From positions 186,001 to 250,000 of the forward strand of contig JAESUZ010004813.1 in the NCBI GenBank assembly GCA_017311185.1: DNA of 64,000 nucleotides, given 5' to 3'. How positions within the stretch are numbered: position 1 is the first letter of the stretch; the number at the start of each line of letters is the position of its first letter. The position numbers and the translations under genes are program-made. The notes beneath the pieces were generated by a model. That model was not told the origin of the DNA. It saw only the letters and a list, made by a program, of their open reading frames with translations, and did no database searches. This DNA is from Proteles cristata cristata. Its lineage: Eukaryota > Chordata > Mammalia > Carnivora > Hyaenidae. Of this stretch, positions 21,958 to 33,110 are shown piece after piece.

Positions 21958-24900
21958 GCTTCCCCATCAAAATCATGAAGATATTTTGGTATATTTTCTT
22001 CAAAAAGGTCCAAGTTTTTGGTGTTTTACATTTAGACTCCTTAGTATACCTGGAGCAATGGCCAATGCCAAGTCCTTCCTTTGGCAGACATGAGCAACAG
22101 AAGCAAAAGGAAACCTTTGGCAGCAGTTCTTCTGGGGAATAGTCTCTCCAGCCTCTTACCAATCTGAGTCCAAAGCACTGCAGTTCTTAGTAACCTACTC
22201 TCTTCTTTCTTACCTAGGTCTGCTTTCTAGGGAAAGCACGCTTCTGGAGCTATTGGTTATTGTAAAAGTTTTGCTCTCTCATAGACTCGTATCCTTAGTC
22301 CCTGCTAACTGACCATGTTAGAACGGCATCCTCTTTTCCTCATGGCAACCCTCTGTACTGTCCTTCTAAGAAAGATTTTACTCAGAGATTTCTAGGTTCT
22401 TTTCTGATCTCGCCCTTAGTATGGCCTATCCAGCAACTTCATCCACCAAACAGAGAGACAGAGAGGAAATTAAATTCACTAGGTTCAACTCTAGTTTAGA
22501 GTGATGTGCTTTACAACCATGCATGTTTTAGCCAGCTAATAAGTATCTGCACTCGGTCATTCCAAATTTTAATGGCTCTTAGCTTCTTACTTTACCTACT
22601 AAGTCTATAAATATTAATATAGAAAAGAATTCCTACTATAATGTTTGAGTTCCATGTTTGAACTCAATATGGCTATAGGTATTCAAAAATAAAGCTCCTA
22701 AACTGAAGTTCCCCCAAACTGATGCTTTCCTATTCCCTCCTACTAATTAGTAGTTCATACTAGGGTTCCCTCAAGTCCCTTACATAACTCCATCACCATC
22801 TGAAGGGTCCTCAGATGTCAAGGCTTTGTGCACTGAATAGAGAGGGAGATCTGGCTATTGTTACCCTTATTTGAACCCCATGTGTCCTTATTATCTTATG
22901 TAATATGCTCATAGAAGATTACAGTGCTAGAAAGGACAGCAGAGAAAGAGAACAAATCATTCAACTTCTTGTCATCAGAAAATCTTTACCAATGAGAGGC
23001 GAGGAGGAGAGTCCTAAGTAGTGAAAGTGATTCCAAACTGTGCCCAAACAGGAAATTATATGTGATGCTTGATAGAGTCTGGAGGAGAAAAACAAACCTA
23101 ATGAATACATACCTTACTGATGTGCTTCCTACTGTGTTCAGCTAATTGGAAATGCTGGAATTTGAATCCCTGGTTTTACTAGGTCAGGTCAGCCTGTCTA
23201 ATGACCTTTGTAACCAACCAGGTTTGTACACAGGAACCAGAGAGTGAACAGGGACCTGACAAGGTCAATGCTTATGGAAGTGGAGGCTCTTCAAGTAAAG
23301 GAGAGGAGGCCTGGGGAAAGGGAGTTGAAAAAAATCCTTCCGTATTTTCACTCACATGAGGAACATATCAAGAGCTTTACAGAAAGTGAGGAGTCAACGA
23401 TATGCATCTTTGGGGTACATGCAGCAAACTGGCTTTTAGCACACTGTTAGGTGGTTTCTTGCAAATGAGGGTGAGGAAAATTTGTACAACTTAGGAATAT
23501 CTGCTCTGAGGGGAAACACATTTTGGGTCCACCTTAATTCACTTTACATTCTCCCCAACCTTTCCATCTCTCGCGAATCAACGTTACTAACAAAATCCCA
23601 GAAAACAGAAAAGAAATGAAAGCTGGGTGGAGACACTTGTAAGGCAATTCCATAGAGATTCAGAAAGAATCAAGGAGGAAAAAACACTCCTCAAGAGGGA
23701 GGGTAGACATTGAAGCTGCTTTCTTACCTGGCCTAGAAACTCTCTTAGGACCTAGAGGAAGCTTCTGGAAGTACTGATAAAAGACATTTAGTTCTGTTAC
23801 TGTTTCTGTGAGAATATATTCTGTGATAACAGTTATAGAAGGAAAAGGGTTTTTTTTATGTAAAATAAAAGAAAATGAGGCTGAACAGCAAACGAACTCT
23901 CAGTATGCAAGTGCTTCGTTATATTGAAAACAATTCCTTTTGGAAGAAAATTTGGAAGAAAAATTCCACACGTCTGAATCTTCAGAAGAGTTTGGATTAT
24001 AAAATGATACAATAAATTAACGTCTCAGGCAATGAAGCGATCATTTGCCATCTCTTGATGGAGTTAAATTTCCAATAAAGGAAAATGAAGCCAGATGAAA
24101 AGAAAAAAGAAGAGTTGTTTGGTGATTTGGGCAGCATATTGCAAGTATATATAATAACGTAAGTGGAAAGAAATAGAAAATGAAGCAGATCAAAAGAGTA
24201 AGTGATAAATACAAATGTTACTTGCTAGTTTCTATTTTATAATATACAGACTTAATATATAGTGAAGATGCAATAATTCTCTATAATTTGCAGTTTAAAA
24301 AAACCTCTCTAGAGCATACCAACAATACATGCTATGAAAGAAATACACACTTACTCAAATCTTTCTGCTTGTGTTGGGTAGAGAGAAGCCCCTCGTTCAG
24401 ACAAAAATAACTGCTTATGCATATGCAGCAGATTCAGATAATATTTGTAAAAGATGTTCTAAGAGAGGCAGATTGGATTAATTTACTAACCAAGGTGTTT
24501 CATCATGACAAGGGAGACATTCTGCAAAGATTATCAAACCCATTTACTTATTTTATTGTTTGAAAAATCAAAAGATTAAAAACCTATTAGATGAGGCCTT
24601 GGTTGAATTTGTGCTTCAATGAGACTGGTTCATGAGACTTTTCAGAGATCAAATTATTGAAAATGGAGAAATACATTGCAAGTGAATAATACTTTTTCAT
24701 TAAGAAAAATCTCTCAAACATCTGGTATGTGCTCTCAAAGCAGATATATTGTGCCCTACAGATGTGTGTTCTATTAAACTTGAATTTAAATTAAGTACAG
24801 TGACTCTACTTTCTGATTTTTATGACAAAAATTAGGCATCTTACCAAGGACATATTATCCTAATAGAGGAAATTTGATTCTTTTACACAAAGAAGACATT

Positions 24901-25967
24901 TGAAAAGTGACTGGGTGATTATACGTAAGCTAATCACTGCAGTCCCGAGTTTATGACAGCGCCATGGAACAACTTATCACTTCCCCCACATTCTCCTCAA
25001 CGGTTCACAGGCATTATTTTTCAAAAGACTGTGAACTTATAGTCATTAACTAGAACACAGGTCCTTTCCTTTCCCTTTCATACATTTCCTATTGTGGAAA
25101 AACTGGTAGAGTTAAATAAAGGAATGATTTTAACCCCCACCAGGTCAAACTCCAATGCTTTTGAACAAAGCTCACTGTGAGTTTAAAGCCAGTTTTCATG
25201 GTAAGGTGAAAAAATGATACATATTATTAAATTCCTGAACTCTGAGGAGTATCATATATATCGTACATCACAGATGATGTTATTTATTATACATGCTTAA
25301 TACATAAGAGCCCTAGGGCTTATGAGTACTTTCTCTTTATTAGCTTACTTCAAACTCCTCTATTTTGCTTAAAGTAGTTCAGAAACAAGTCACATGATAT
25401 TATGATTGTATACCAAAAAAACAAACAAACAGTGATATGCGAAAAATAATTGCCATTAGTGAGCTCAGATTAACCTTACTAGTTATTCAATACTCCAATA
25501 ATCATAGTTCAGAATTTGCAGTTGTAGATATGGTATAACTTTTAGGCACATAAGCTAAAATGTATCACTGAATCATAAGTTCTTCTATAATAAAAAGGGG
25601 ACTGAAATTTAAACCTCATTAGCTTTTTCATACAAAGTTTTCAATAAAGCAATCAGTTTTCAACATCCTTTTAGCTTTTGTATCTAATGATTCTTAAATG
25701 TTAATATACTGTTATATTTATATGTGAGGACATAACATTTGTATTTAATTACAATTAAATAATTTATAACATGATTATGACACATAAGACCCATATTAAT
25801 ATGTTTATGATATATATGTTTATAAGTTGAGAAATGTTATTCATAGTAATGACTACTATATATTTTTGTTTATTATACATATGCTCAAATAAGCACAAAT
25901 CATGTTTTATAGGATAGTTTATAGTGCCAGAGTTTCAGGCATTTCCAGTTAAGTGCCTTCAAGTTAT
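21958..25967. other. 4 kb nearly free of recognisable repeats
   Basis: No SINE, L1, L2 or LTR phrase that I am confident of, and no exon with splice signals. The 68-codon frame at 23244-23450 and the 88-codon frame at 21896-22162 show no domain; part of the latter is the reverse of the AAAT repeat. A faint MIR- or L2-like phrase lies near 23155-23215. Confidence 0.5.
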
Positions 25968-25982
25968 CAGAATTAGCACTTT

Positions 25983-26199
25983 AAAAAATTTTTGTAATGT
26001 TTATTTATTTTAGAATGAGAGAGAGGGAGACAGACAGAGAGTAGGGGAGGGGCAGAGAGACAGGGAGACACAGAATCTGAAGCAGGATCCAGGCTCTGAG
26101 CTGGCAGCACAGAGCTCAATATAGGACTTGAACACTTGGACTACAAGATCATGACCTGAGCCAAAGTCGGTCGCTTGACTGAGCCACCCAAATACCCCT
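25983..26199 (-). mobile_element. Felid CAN-SINE, antisense
   Basis: Begins 'aaaaatttttgtaatgttta', continues 'gaatctgaagcagg' and 'gatcatgacctgagccaaag', and ends 'gagccacccaaatacccc'. A rough duplication gaattagcacttt / gaattaagacatt flanks it. Confidence 0.93.
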
Positions 26200-26423
26200 G
26201 GAATTAAGACATTTTAAATGAGTGATATAACCAAAATATAAGTGAAAAGTTACTTTATAAAGAAGAATGACCAATTCAAAATTCTAACAAACTATACATA
26301 TGCATGCAATATGTTTAACTGATTGGAGTTTCCTGGATATTTTAGGTCGGAAATATCCTCTTCAATTTTTCCTGCATTAAGAAATAGTTTTCCCTCAATA
26401 ACCAAGGTATTTAAAATAGAACA

Positions 26424-26628
26424 GGGACACCTGGATGGCTCAGTCCATTGAGCATCTGACTCTCGCTTTTGGCCAAGATCACGATCTCATGGTTTCATGA
26501 GTTCGAACCCCATGTTGGGCTCTGTGCTGGCAGCATGAAGCCTGTTTAGGATTCTCTCTCCCTCTCTCTCTGACCTCCCCCTCCTTGTGTGTGTCTGACT
26601 CTCTCAAAATAAACAAACTTAAAAAAAA
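26424..26628 (+). mobile_element. Felid CAN-SINE, diverged
   Basis: Starts gggacacctggatggctcag. The B box is GAGTTCGAACCCC, followed by 'gctctgtgctggcagcatga', a short TC tract and the tail 'aaaataaacaaactt'. Confidence 0.93.
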
Positions 26629-27004
26629 ATAAAGAGAATATATAATGAAAACTTACAGGTTGCCAATAAATTTAAGAAAATTTAAAAAATAATATTCAAA
26701 AATATTCAATATATTCAAAAATAATTCAAAAAATAATGTTTCTATTAATAACACCTTCTAGCTGAAATAACTTTATAGAGATCTGAAAATTTAATAATTG
26801 CTATTTGAAGAAGTATTAAGTTTCTCAGAAACATAAAATGAAGATATTTCATACTCTTCTGCAATTCTGCAAATAATCAGGGTTATAATTTAATTTGAGA
26901 AGCAATAACTCAACTTATATACAGCCTCTAGCTACTAACTGGAATGTAGGATATACTTTTGATGCAATAAATGATTATGCAATAAGATCAAGAAGGTTTT
27001 TTGT
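26629..27004. other. AT-rich sequence, nothing recognised
   Basis: Local short repeats of 'attcaaaaat' occur at 26690-26740. No gene. Confidence 0.55.
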
Positions 27005-27230
27005 GGGGAGCCTCGGTGGTTCAGTCAGTGAAGTGTCTGACTCTTGGTTTCGACTCAGGTCATGATCTCACAGTTCTTGGGTTCGAGCCCTGTTTCAGGC
27101 TCTGTGCTGACAGTGTGGAGCCTGTTTCGGATCTTCTCTCTCTCTCTTCCTCTCTCTCTGCCCCTTCCCTTCTCTCTCTCTCTCTCTCTCTCTGTGTCTC
27201 TCTCAAAGTAAGTAAACTTTAAAAAAAATA
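27005..27230 (+). mobile_element. Felid CAN-SINE with long TC tract
   Basis: Starts ggggagcctcggtggttcag, with B box GGTTCGAGCCC, a long (TC)n tract at about 27137-27205 and the tail 'aaagtaagtaaact'. The duplication aagaaggttttt occurs at about 26990-27001 and again after the tail at 27233-27244. Confidence 0.95.
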
Positions 27231-27373
27231 AAAAGAAGGTTTTTCCTTTCAGACTTTGTTTTTGAAATCTAATTTTAGGTTTGAAGATATCGGCATGGCA
27301 AATGACTTGTATATTTTCATGTCAGTAATTGGTTGAGGGGAGTAGCGTCTGACATCGTGTAGTTATAACAGAT

Positions 27374-27402
27374 TGTGTGTGTGTGTGTGTGTTTGTGTGT
27401 GT
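27374..27402. repeat. (GT)n microsatellite
   Basis: GT repeat interrupted once by TTT. Confidence 0.95.
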
Positions 27403-27404
27403 TC

Positions 27405-28150
27405 ATTTTTAATAGACTTTATTTTTTAGAGCACTTTTAGGTTCATAGCAAAACTGAGCAGAAAGCACAGAGACTTCTCATATACCTCCCGTTCTCACAC
27501 CCGCATAGCCTTGCCTGTAATCTACATTTCCCACAGAGTAGTACATTTGTTAATTGATGAAACTACAGTGACACATCATAATCCAAAATCCATAGTTTAC
27601 ACAGTGGCTCACTCTTGGTGTTTATAGTCTATGGGCTTAGATAAATGTATGATGACATGTACTCACCGTTACAGTGTCATATGGAACAGTTTGACTGCCT
27701 TAAAGATCATCTGGCTTTTGCCTATGTATCCTTCCCTGCCCCCTAACCTCTGGCAACTACTCCTCTTTTTACTGTCTCCATAGTTTTGCCATTTCCAGAA
27801 TTTCACATATTTGGAATCATACAGTATGTACCCTTTTCATATTGGCTTCTTTCACTTAGTAATATGCATTTGACATTTCTGTGTCTTTTTATGATTGAAC
27901 AACTCATTTGTCTTTAGTGATGAATAATATTCTATAACCTGGATGTACTACAGTTTATTTATTCATTCACCTACTGATGGACATCTTGGTTGTTTCCAAG
28001 TTTTGGTCATTATAAAATAAGCTTCTATAAGCAGCTTTGTGCAGATTTTGTGTTGATATAAGTTTTTAGCTCCTTTATATAGACACCAAGGGGTGCAACT
28101 GATGAGTCACATGGTAAGAGTATGCTTAATTTTATAAATTGTAACAGTTT
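27405..28150 (-). mobile_element. L1MA/L1MB-type 3' end, antisense
   Basis: Well-preserved reverse L1M 3' UTR and ORF2 end: 'agactttattttttagagca', 'ttttaggttcatagcaaaac', 'tgacacatcataatcc', 'tgtctccatagttttgcc', 'ggaatcatacagtatgta', 'cacctactgatggacatctt', 'ccaagttttggtcatta'. It is a 5'-truncated copy of about 0.75 kb. Confidence 0.92.
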
Positions 28151-28314
28151 TAAAGTAATAGAATTCTAATTTACATACTAGGATAATGTTTTCATATTAG
28201 GATAAAAAATTTGAAAAGAATAATACTGTCAAAATTGCTTTCCTTGAGTATAACTAGGCAAGGAAACAAAATAAATTTACAAGTTCATCTTTTGTGAAAA
28301 AACAATTTTTTAAA

Positions 28315-28490
28315 AAGGCATAGCACAGGGAATACAGTTAATGATGTTGTAATAGCATTGCATGGTGACAGACAGTAGCTATGCTTGTTGTGAGCATGAC
28401 ATAACATACAGAGTTGTAAAATCACTGTGTTGTACATCTTAAAGTAATGTAACATTGGGTGGCAATATATGTAAAATTTTTTTTAATTAA
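28315..28490 (+). mobile_element. Carnivore L1 3' UTR tip, sense
   Basis: Only the last 175 bases or so are present: 'acagggaatacagttaatga', 'gcatggtgacagacagtagc', 'tgttgtacatcttaaagtaa', then a short A/T tail. This is a severely 5'-truncated L1. The A-rich tail abuts the next SINE. Confidence 0.75.
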
Positions 28491-28500
28491 AAAAATAAAG

Positions 28501-28686
28501 GATGCCTGGGTGGCTCAGTTCGGTGAAGCATCTGACTCTTGATTTTGGCTCCGGTCATGACCTCACAGTTTGTGAGCTCAAGCCCCACATCGAGCTCTGC
28601 ACTGAGAATTGAGCCTGCTTGGGATTCTCTCCCTCGTCTCTCTCTGCCCCTCCCTCCCTCAAAATAAATAAGTAAACATTTAAAAA
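28501..28686 (+). mobile_element. Felid CAN-SINE
   Basis: Starts gatgcctgggtggctcag, with 'gatttt'-type older head ('tgactcttgattttggctcc'), 'gagcctgcttgggattctc' and the tail 'aaaataaataagtaaac'. It inserted at the A-tail of the L1 tip. Confidence 0.94.
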
Positions 28687-30110
28687 AGGATACTATTGAG
28701 TTGTGATAATGTATACTGTTTTCCCACTGCTAGAAGTGGATAATATAATTCTTTGTTTCTATTTGCTCCTACGGAGGACTCTCTATTTCATAGATTTATA
28801 TAGTATTGGAAAGGTCTCCTTCACATCACCAAACTTTCTGTCTGGGTTTATAGATTAGAAGTCAATTTTTTTTTTGCTATAAAAGTCAGGAGACTGCTTC
28901 CGGAATGCTGGTAATTCATTTAAGGAAATAATATCCAGGCATAAAGAGGCGAGTTTTTGAAGCCAGAATTGCCAGTGCAATATCACTCTTTTTTGTGCAT
29001 TTTGGCGTAAGCCAAGGATGTGTTTGAGACTATGGTGAGAAGAAAGGAATCCCTGTCCAGTTCATTAGAACAAGAGTTTAGGTTCATGTATGGAGAAATA
29101 CATTGAGCAGAGACAGTTCATAGGAATGAATTTTAATCCTACTTATGTAGTTTCTACCACACCGTCTCTCACAGAAGACTCTTTAGCCCACTGTTTTCAC
29201 ATCTCAGCATTTTCTTCTTTCTTATGACCCCTAAGACTTAGTTATAGCCTTTAAAACTGGAAATGTAGCTTTCATTTTTCCTCTTTAGATAAATAGACAA
29301 GAATCATACAAGTTTCTATGCAGATTATACATCAAATACAGTCTTTAGAAGATTTACTTCTCATGCTACATCATGTAATTTTTTTTCCTTGCTGGTTTAT
29401 ATCTACTTGAAGACAGACATACTATCTTAAGATTTAAATCAATCACACTTTTGCATAACAAGGTAGAAAAATGGACTTTTACTATGATAGTGTCTAGGGG
29501 TAATGAGTATGAGTCCCTTTCTGTGTAAGTCATTAATACATTTTAAGAGTACCTTGCAGTGAAAATGTGAGTACCGTGTTTTCACAAAGTAATACAATAG
29601 TTACAGTGTTCCCTAAAAACTCCTGCTTTGTGAATTTCATTCAACTCCACAGAAAGCATCATTCCTCCTATGGGGGATATGAATACTATGTATAAAAATT
29701 TACATAAAAAATGTGTTTGTAGAGTTCATGATGCTCCAATTTAAAACATGCAACCTAAATTGGACGTTTTATACAAATATTTTTGTGGGAATTTAAAAAA
29801 TTAGATCAGAGGTTCTTAACAATTCTAATACAGACAGCCACACACATATGAATGTATACATATCTCTAATTATTTATTTATTTTCTGTTTTCCAAATAAT
29901 TCACCTCAAACAATCAGTTGAGATGAAATCAGCCTAATTCTGGGAGAAATGCAGCTTTCATTTGACATAGGTAATACACAAAGAAAGGTCACTGAGAAAC
30001 CTGAATATTAAAATCTCCAAAACTTACTTTAGCAAATTCTAAGCCATGACAATTTAAATTAAATGTCTTTATTATTACTTTTTTGCTTGTTCTGAGCAAA
30101 TCATATTGAA
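28687..30110. other. Unrecognised sequence
   Basis: About 1.4 kb, AT-rich, with no recognised repeat or exon. Confidence 0.55.
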
Positions 30111-30113
30111 GCG

Positions 30114-30150
<37 letters not shown>
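30111..30150. repeat. (GC)6(AC)14 alternating purine-pyrimidine tract
   Basis: Six GC units run directly into about 14 AC units. All 40 bases alternate purine and pyrimidine, the pattern known to adopt Z-DNA under negative supercoiling. The six GC units contain five CpG steps (six counting both frames of the run), which is unusual in this CpG-poor setting. Confidence 0.97.
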
Positions 30151-30152
<2 letters not shown>

Positions 30153-30179
30153 CATTGGTATATAGGTTAATGAATTTCA

Positions 30180-30470
30180 CAAAACAAATATACTTGCATA
30201 TTCATGACTTATGTCCAGAAACAGAATATTATTATATCCCAGAAGTTTCCTTCATACTCCTTTCTAGTCACTACCCTGTCCTCAAAGAAGCCATTCGTTG
30301 ACTTAATACCATATAAATTTTGCCTACTTCTGAACTTTATGTAACTGGAATCATATGACACATGTTCACTTGTGTCTTTTTTGTCTAGTCAATATTATGT
30401 TTATAAAATTCACCCAAACTTTTATATACTTCTATTTTTCTCATTCATATTTGTTTTAGTATAAAATAAT
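30180..30470 (-). mobile_element. Old L1M 3' end (antisense)
   Basis: Diverged phrases: 'tccagaaacagaatattatt', 'ttctagtcactaccctgtcc', 'gaactttatgtaactggaat', 'catatgacacatgttcac', 'atgtttataaaattcaccc'. Boundaries are approximate. Confidence 0.7.
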
Positions 30471-30725
30471 GATTTTAAGTATCATCTATCATGACTATAT
30501 ACACTATGTTAAAGATATTGTGTTTAGTAAAATACAACTTTGAGAGTTACTGGCTTAAACCTAGTAGTATAAAATAAAATCAACAACATAGCATAAAATG
30601 TGGGAGCAGAGGACCGGGTGGAAAATTAGTAGCAGAAGTTCTTTTAACTCTTCCATCCTATGTAGGAAAAGCTGACCTTACTCCTCTGTTTACATAGCAA
30701 CCCCCTATTAAGGGGTTACTGTAAT

Positions 30726-30849
30726 TAGGGAGTCTGGGTGGCTCAGTGGGTTGAGCTCTTGATTTTGGCTTAGGTCATGATCTCACAGTTCAAGAGATCA
30801 AGCCCTGCACTGGGCTTTGTACTGGGCATGGAACCTGCTTAAGATTCTC

Positions 30850-30885
<36 letters not shown>

Positions 30886-30951
30886 CCTCTCCCTCTCTCA
30901 CTCTGCCTTTCCCCTACTCGCACTCTGTCTCTCAAAATAAACATTTTTTTA
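30726..30951 (+). mobile_element. Felid CAN-SINE, older
   Basis: Starts 'gggagtctgggtggctcag', with 'gctcttgattttggcttagg', 'actgggcatggaacctgctt', a (CT)n tract at about 30848-30881 and the tail 'tctcaaaataaaca'. Confidence 0.93.
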
Positions 30952-31039
30952 GAAAAAGAGATTATTGTCATTTACCGTATTCTGAATGTAGCTAACCCTA
31001 TGGGTTAGCTCATAAAAGAACCACTAAAACTAATTGCTT

Positions 31040-31215
31040 TTCTAAAACACAGCTAAAACTTTTCTTCCTTTCCTCTTTGGAGGATGAAAGGGCCAGGTAT
31101 ATATTTTTCCCAACTTTTCTAACTGTTAGGAGTGATCATGTGATACAGTCCTGTCAATGAAATATAAGGGGAATTTTTCTGGGGACTTTGAGGAAAGCCT
31201 TTGCTTTTTTGTTAA
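31040..31215 (+). mobile_element. MaLR-like LTR fragment
   Basis: 'ggatgaaagggccaggta', 'gatcatgtgatacagtcctg', 'tcaatgaaatataaggggaa' and 'ttttctggggactttgagga' match the middle of MLT1-type LTRs as I recall them. It is short and has no clear ends. Confidence 0.4.
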
Positions 31216-31224
31216 AGAGCTAAT

Positions 31225-33110
31225 TATGGAGAAGCCAAAAGACCCAGTATAGCCAATATTGAGGGAGAAGAATAAAGCTGGAAGAATGGTGCTATATGAA
31301 TGACGCTATCTGATTTTTTAAAAATATTTATATATCCTTGTCAGACAGAGCACAAGCAGGGGAGGGTCAGAGAGAGAGGGAAACACAGTATCCAAAGCAG
31401 ACTCCAGGCTCCATGCTGTCAGCACAGAGCCTGACCTGGGGCTTGAACTCATGAGCCGTGAAATCATGATCTCTGCTGAGATCAAGCATTTGACCGACTG
31501 AGCCACCCAGGCATCCTGATACTATCTGACTTTAAGTTTTACTAAAAAGCCACACTAATCAAAGCAGTGTGGTATTGGTGAAAGAATAGACAAATAGATC
31601 AATGGAACAGGATAGAGAGAAATAGGCCACCATATATAGAGTCAATTGTTTTTTGACAAAGGAGCAAAGGCAATACAACAGCATAGATAATCTCTTCAAC
31701 AAATGGTACTGGAACAACTGGACATCTACATGGAAAAAAATAAATCCAGAAACAGAACTTAAAACAAAAATTAACTGAGAATGAGTAACAAACCTAAATG
31801 TAAACTGCAAAACTATAAAACTCCTAGACAATGACATATGAAAAAACCTAGATGACCTTGGGTGTGGGGATGCCTTTTTGGATACAACACCAAAGTCATA
31901 ATTCATGAAAGAAATAATTGATAATCTAGACTTCATCAAATTTAAAACATCTGCTCTGTAAAAGACAATGACATCAGAATGAGAAGATAAACCACAGATT
32001 GGGAAAAAAATATTTGCAAAAGACATTTCTGATAAAGAACTATATCCAAAATATACAAAGAACTCTTAAAATTCAATAATAAGAAAACAACCTGATTAAA
32101 ATGTAGGCTAAAGACTTTAATAAACACTTCAACAAAGAAGATATACAGAGAGTGAATGAGCATATGAAAGGGGGCTCCATGCCATTGTGAAAATGCAAAT
32201 TAAAACAACAACGAGATACCACTATACTCCTATTTGAATGGCCAAAATCTTGAATACTGACAACACCAAATGCTGGCAAGGATTTACAACAATAGTTCTC
32301 TTCTCACTCATTGCTGGGAATGCAAAATGGTACATCAACTTTGGAAGACAGTTTGGAGGTTTCTTACAAAACTAAATATTCTCTTACTATGTGATCCACT
32401 CCTTGGTATTTACCCAAAGGAGCTGAAAACTTACATCCACACAAAAGCCTGCATATGAATGTCTACAGCAGCTTTAGTCATAATTGCCAAAACTTGAAAG
32501 CAAACAAGATGCCCCTCACTAGGTGAATGGCTAAATAAACTGTGGTGCATCCAGACAATGGAATATTATTCAACATTAAGAAGACATGATCTGTGAAGTC
32601 ATAAAAAGGCATGAAGGAACCTTAAATGCATATTAATAAGTGAAAGAAAATAATCTGAAAAGGCTACATTCCATGTGATTCCAACTATACAACATTCTGG
32701 AAAAGGCCAAACTGTGAAGATAGTGATAAGATAGTGTTTGCCAGGGGTTGGGAGGTGGGGAAAGAAGATAATGAGTAGAGCAGAGAGATGTTTATGGCAG
32801 TGAAAAGACTTTTTGTGATAAAATAATGATGGATATATGTTTGCGTATTTGTCCAAACCCAGAAAACGTACAACACCAAGAGTGAATCATAATGTAAACC
32901 CTAGACTTTGGGTGATGATGATACAGCAGTATAAGTTCATCAATTATAACAAATACACCATTTTGCTGAGTGATGTTGATAATGGAAGAGGATATACATG
33001 TGTGGAAACAGTGGATATACAAGAAATCTATGTATCCTCTGCTTAAATTTACTGTGAACCTAAAAATGCTCTAAAAACACTAAGAATTTAAAAAATAAAT
33101 AAATATGGTA
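31225..33110 (+). mobile_element. L1MA/L1MB-type element, ORF2 end and 3' UTR
   Basis: Sense L1M of about 1.7 kb without the SINE at 31315-31516. It contains 'gccaaaagacccagtatagc', 'agcagtgtggtattggtg', 'gacaaaggagcaaaggcaat', 'aacaaatggtactggaacaa', 'attgctgggaatgcaaaatg' and 'ggtgaatggctaaataaac'. The 3' UTR has 'ccctagactttgggtgatga' and 'tactgtgaacctaaaaatgc'. Stops are frequent and it is inactive. Minus-strand frames of up to 155 codons at 31559-32279 are antisense shadows of ORF2. Confidence 0.93.
31315..31516 (-). mobile_element. Felid CAN-SINE inside L1M, antisense
   Basis: Begins in the T-rich tail, then 'caagcaggggagggtcagag', 'gcacagagcctgacctgggg', and ends 'ccacccaggcatcc'. The target-site duplication is tgacgctatctgat (31301-31314) / tgatactatctgac (31517-31530). 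Confidence 0.95.

Noticed and set aside
31559..32026. 155-codon minus-strand open frame
   Set aside because: It is the antisense of L1M ORF2 sequence (sense strand shows 'gtggtattggtgaaagaata' and 'acaaaggagcaaaggcaata'), so it is not a gene.
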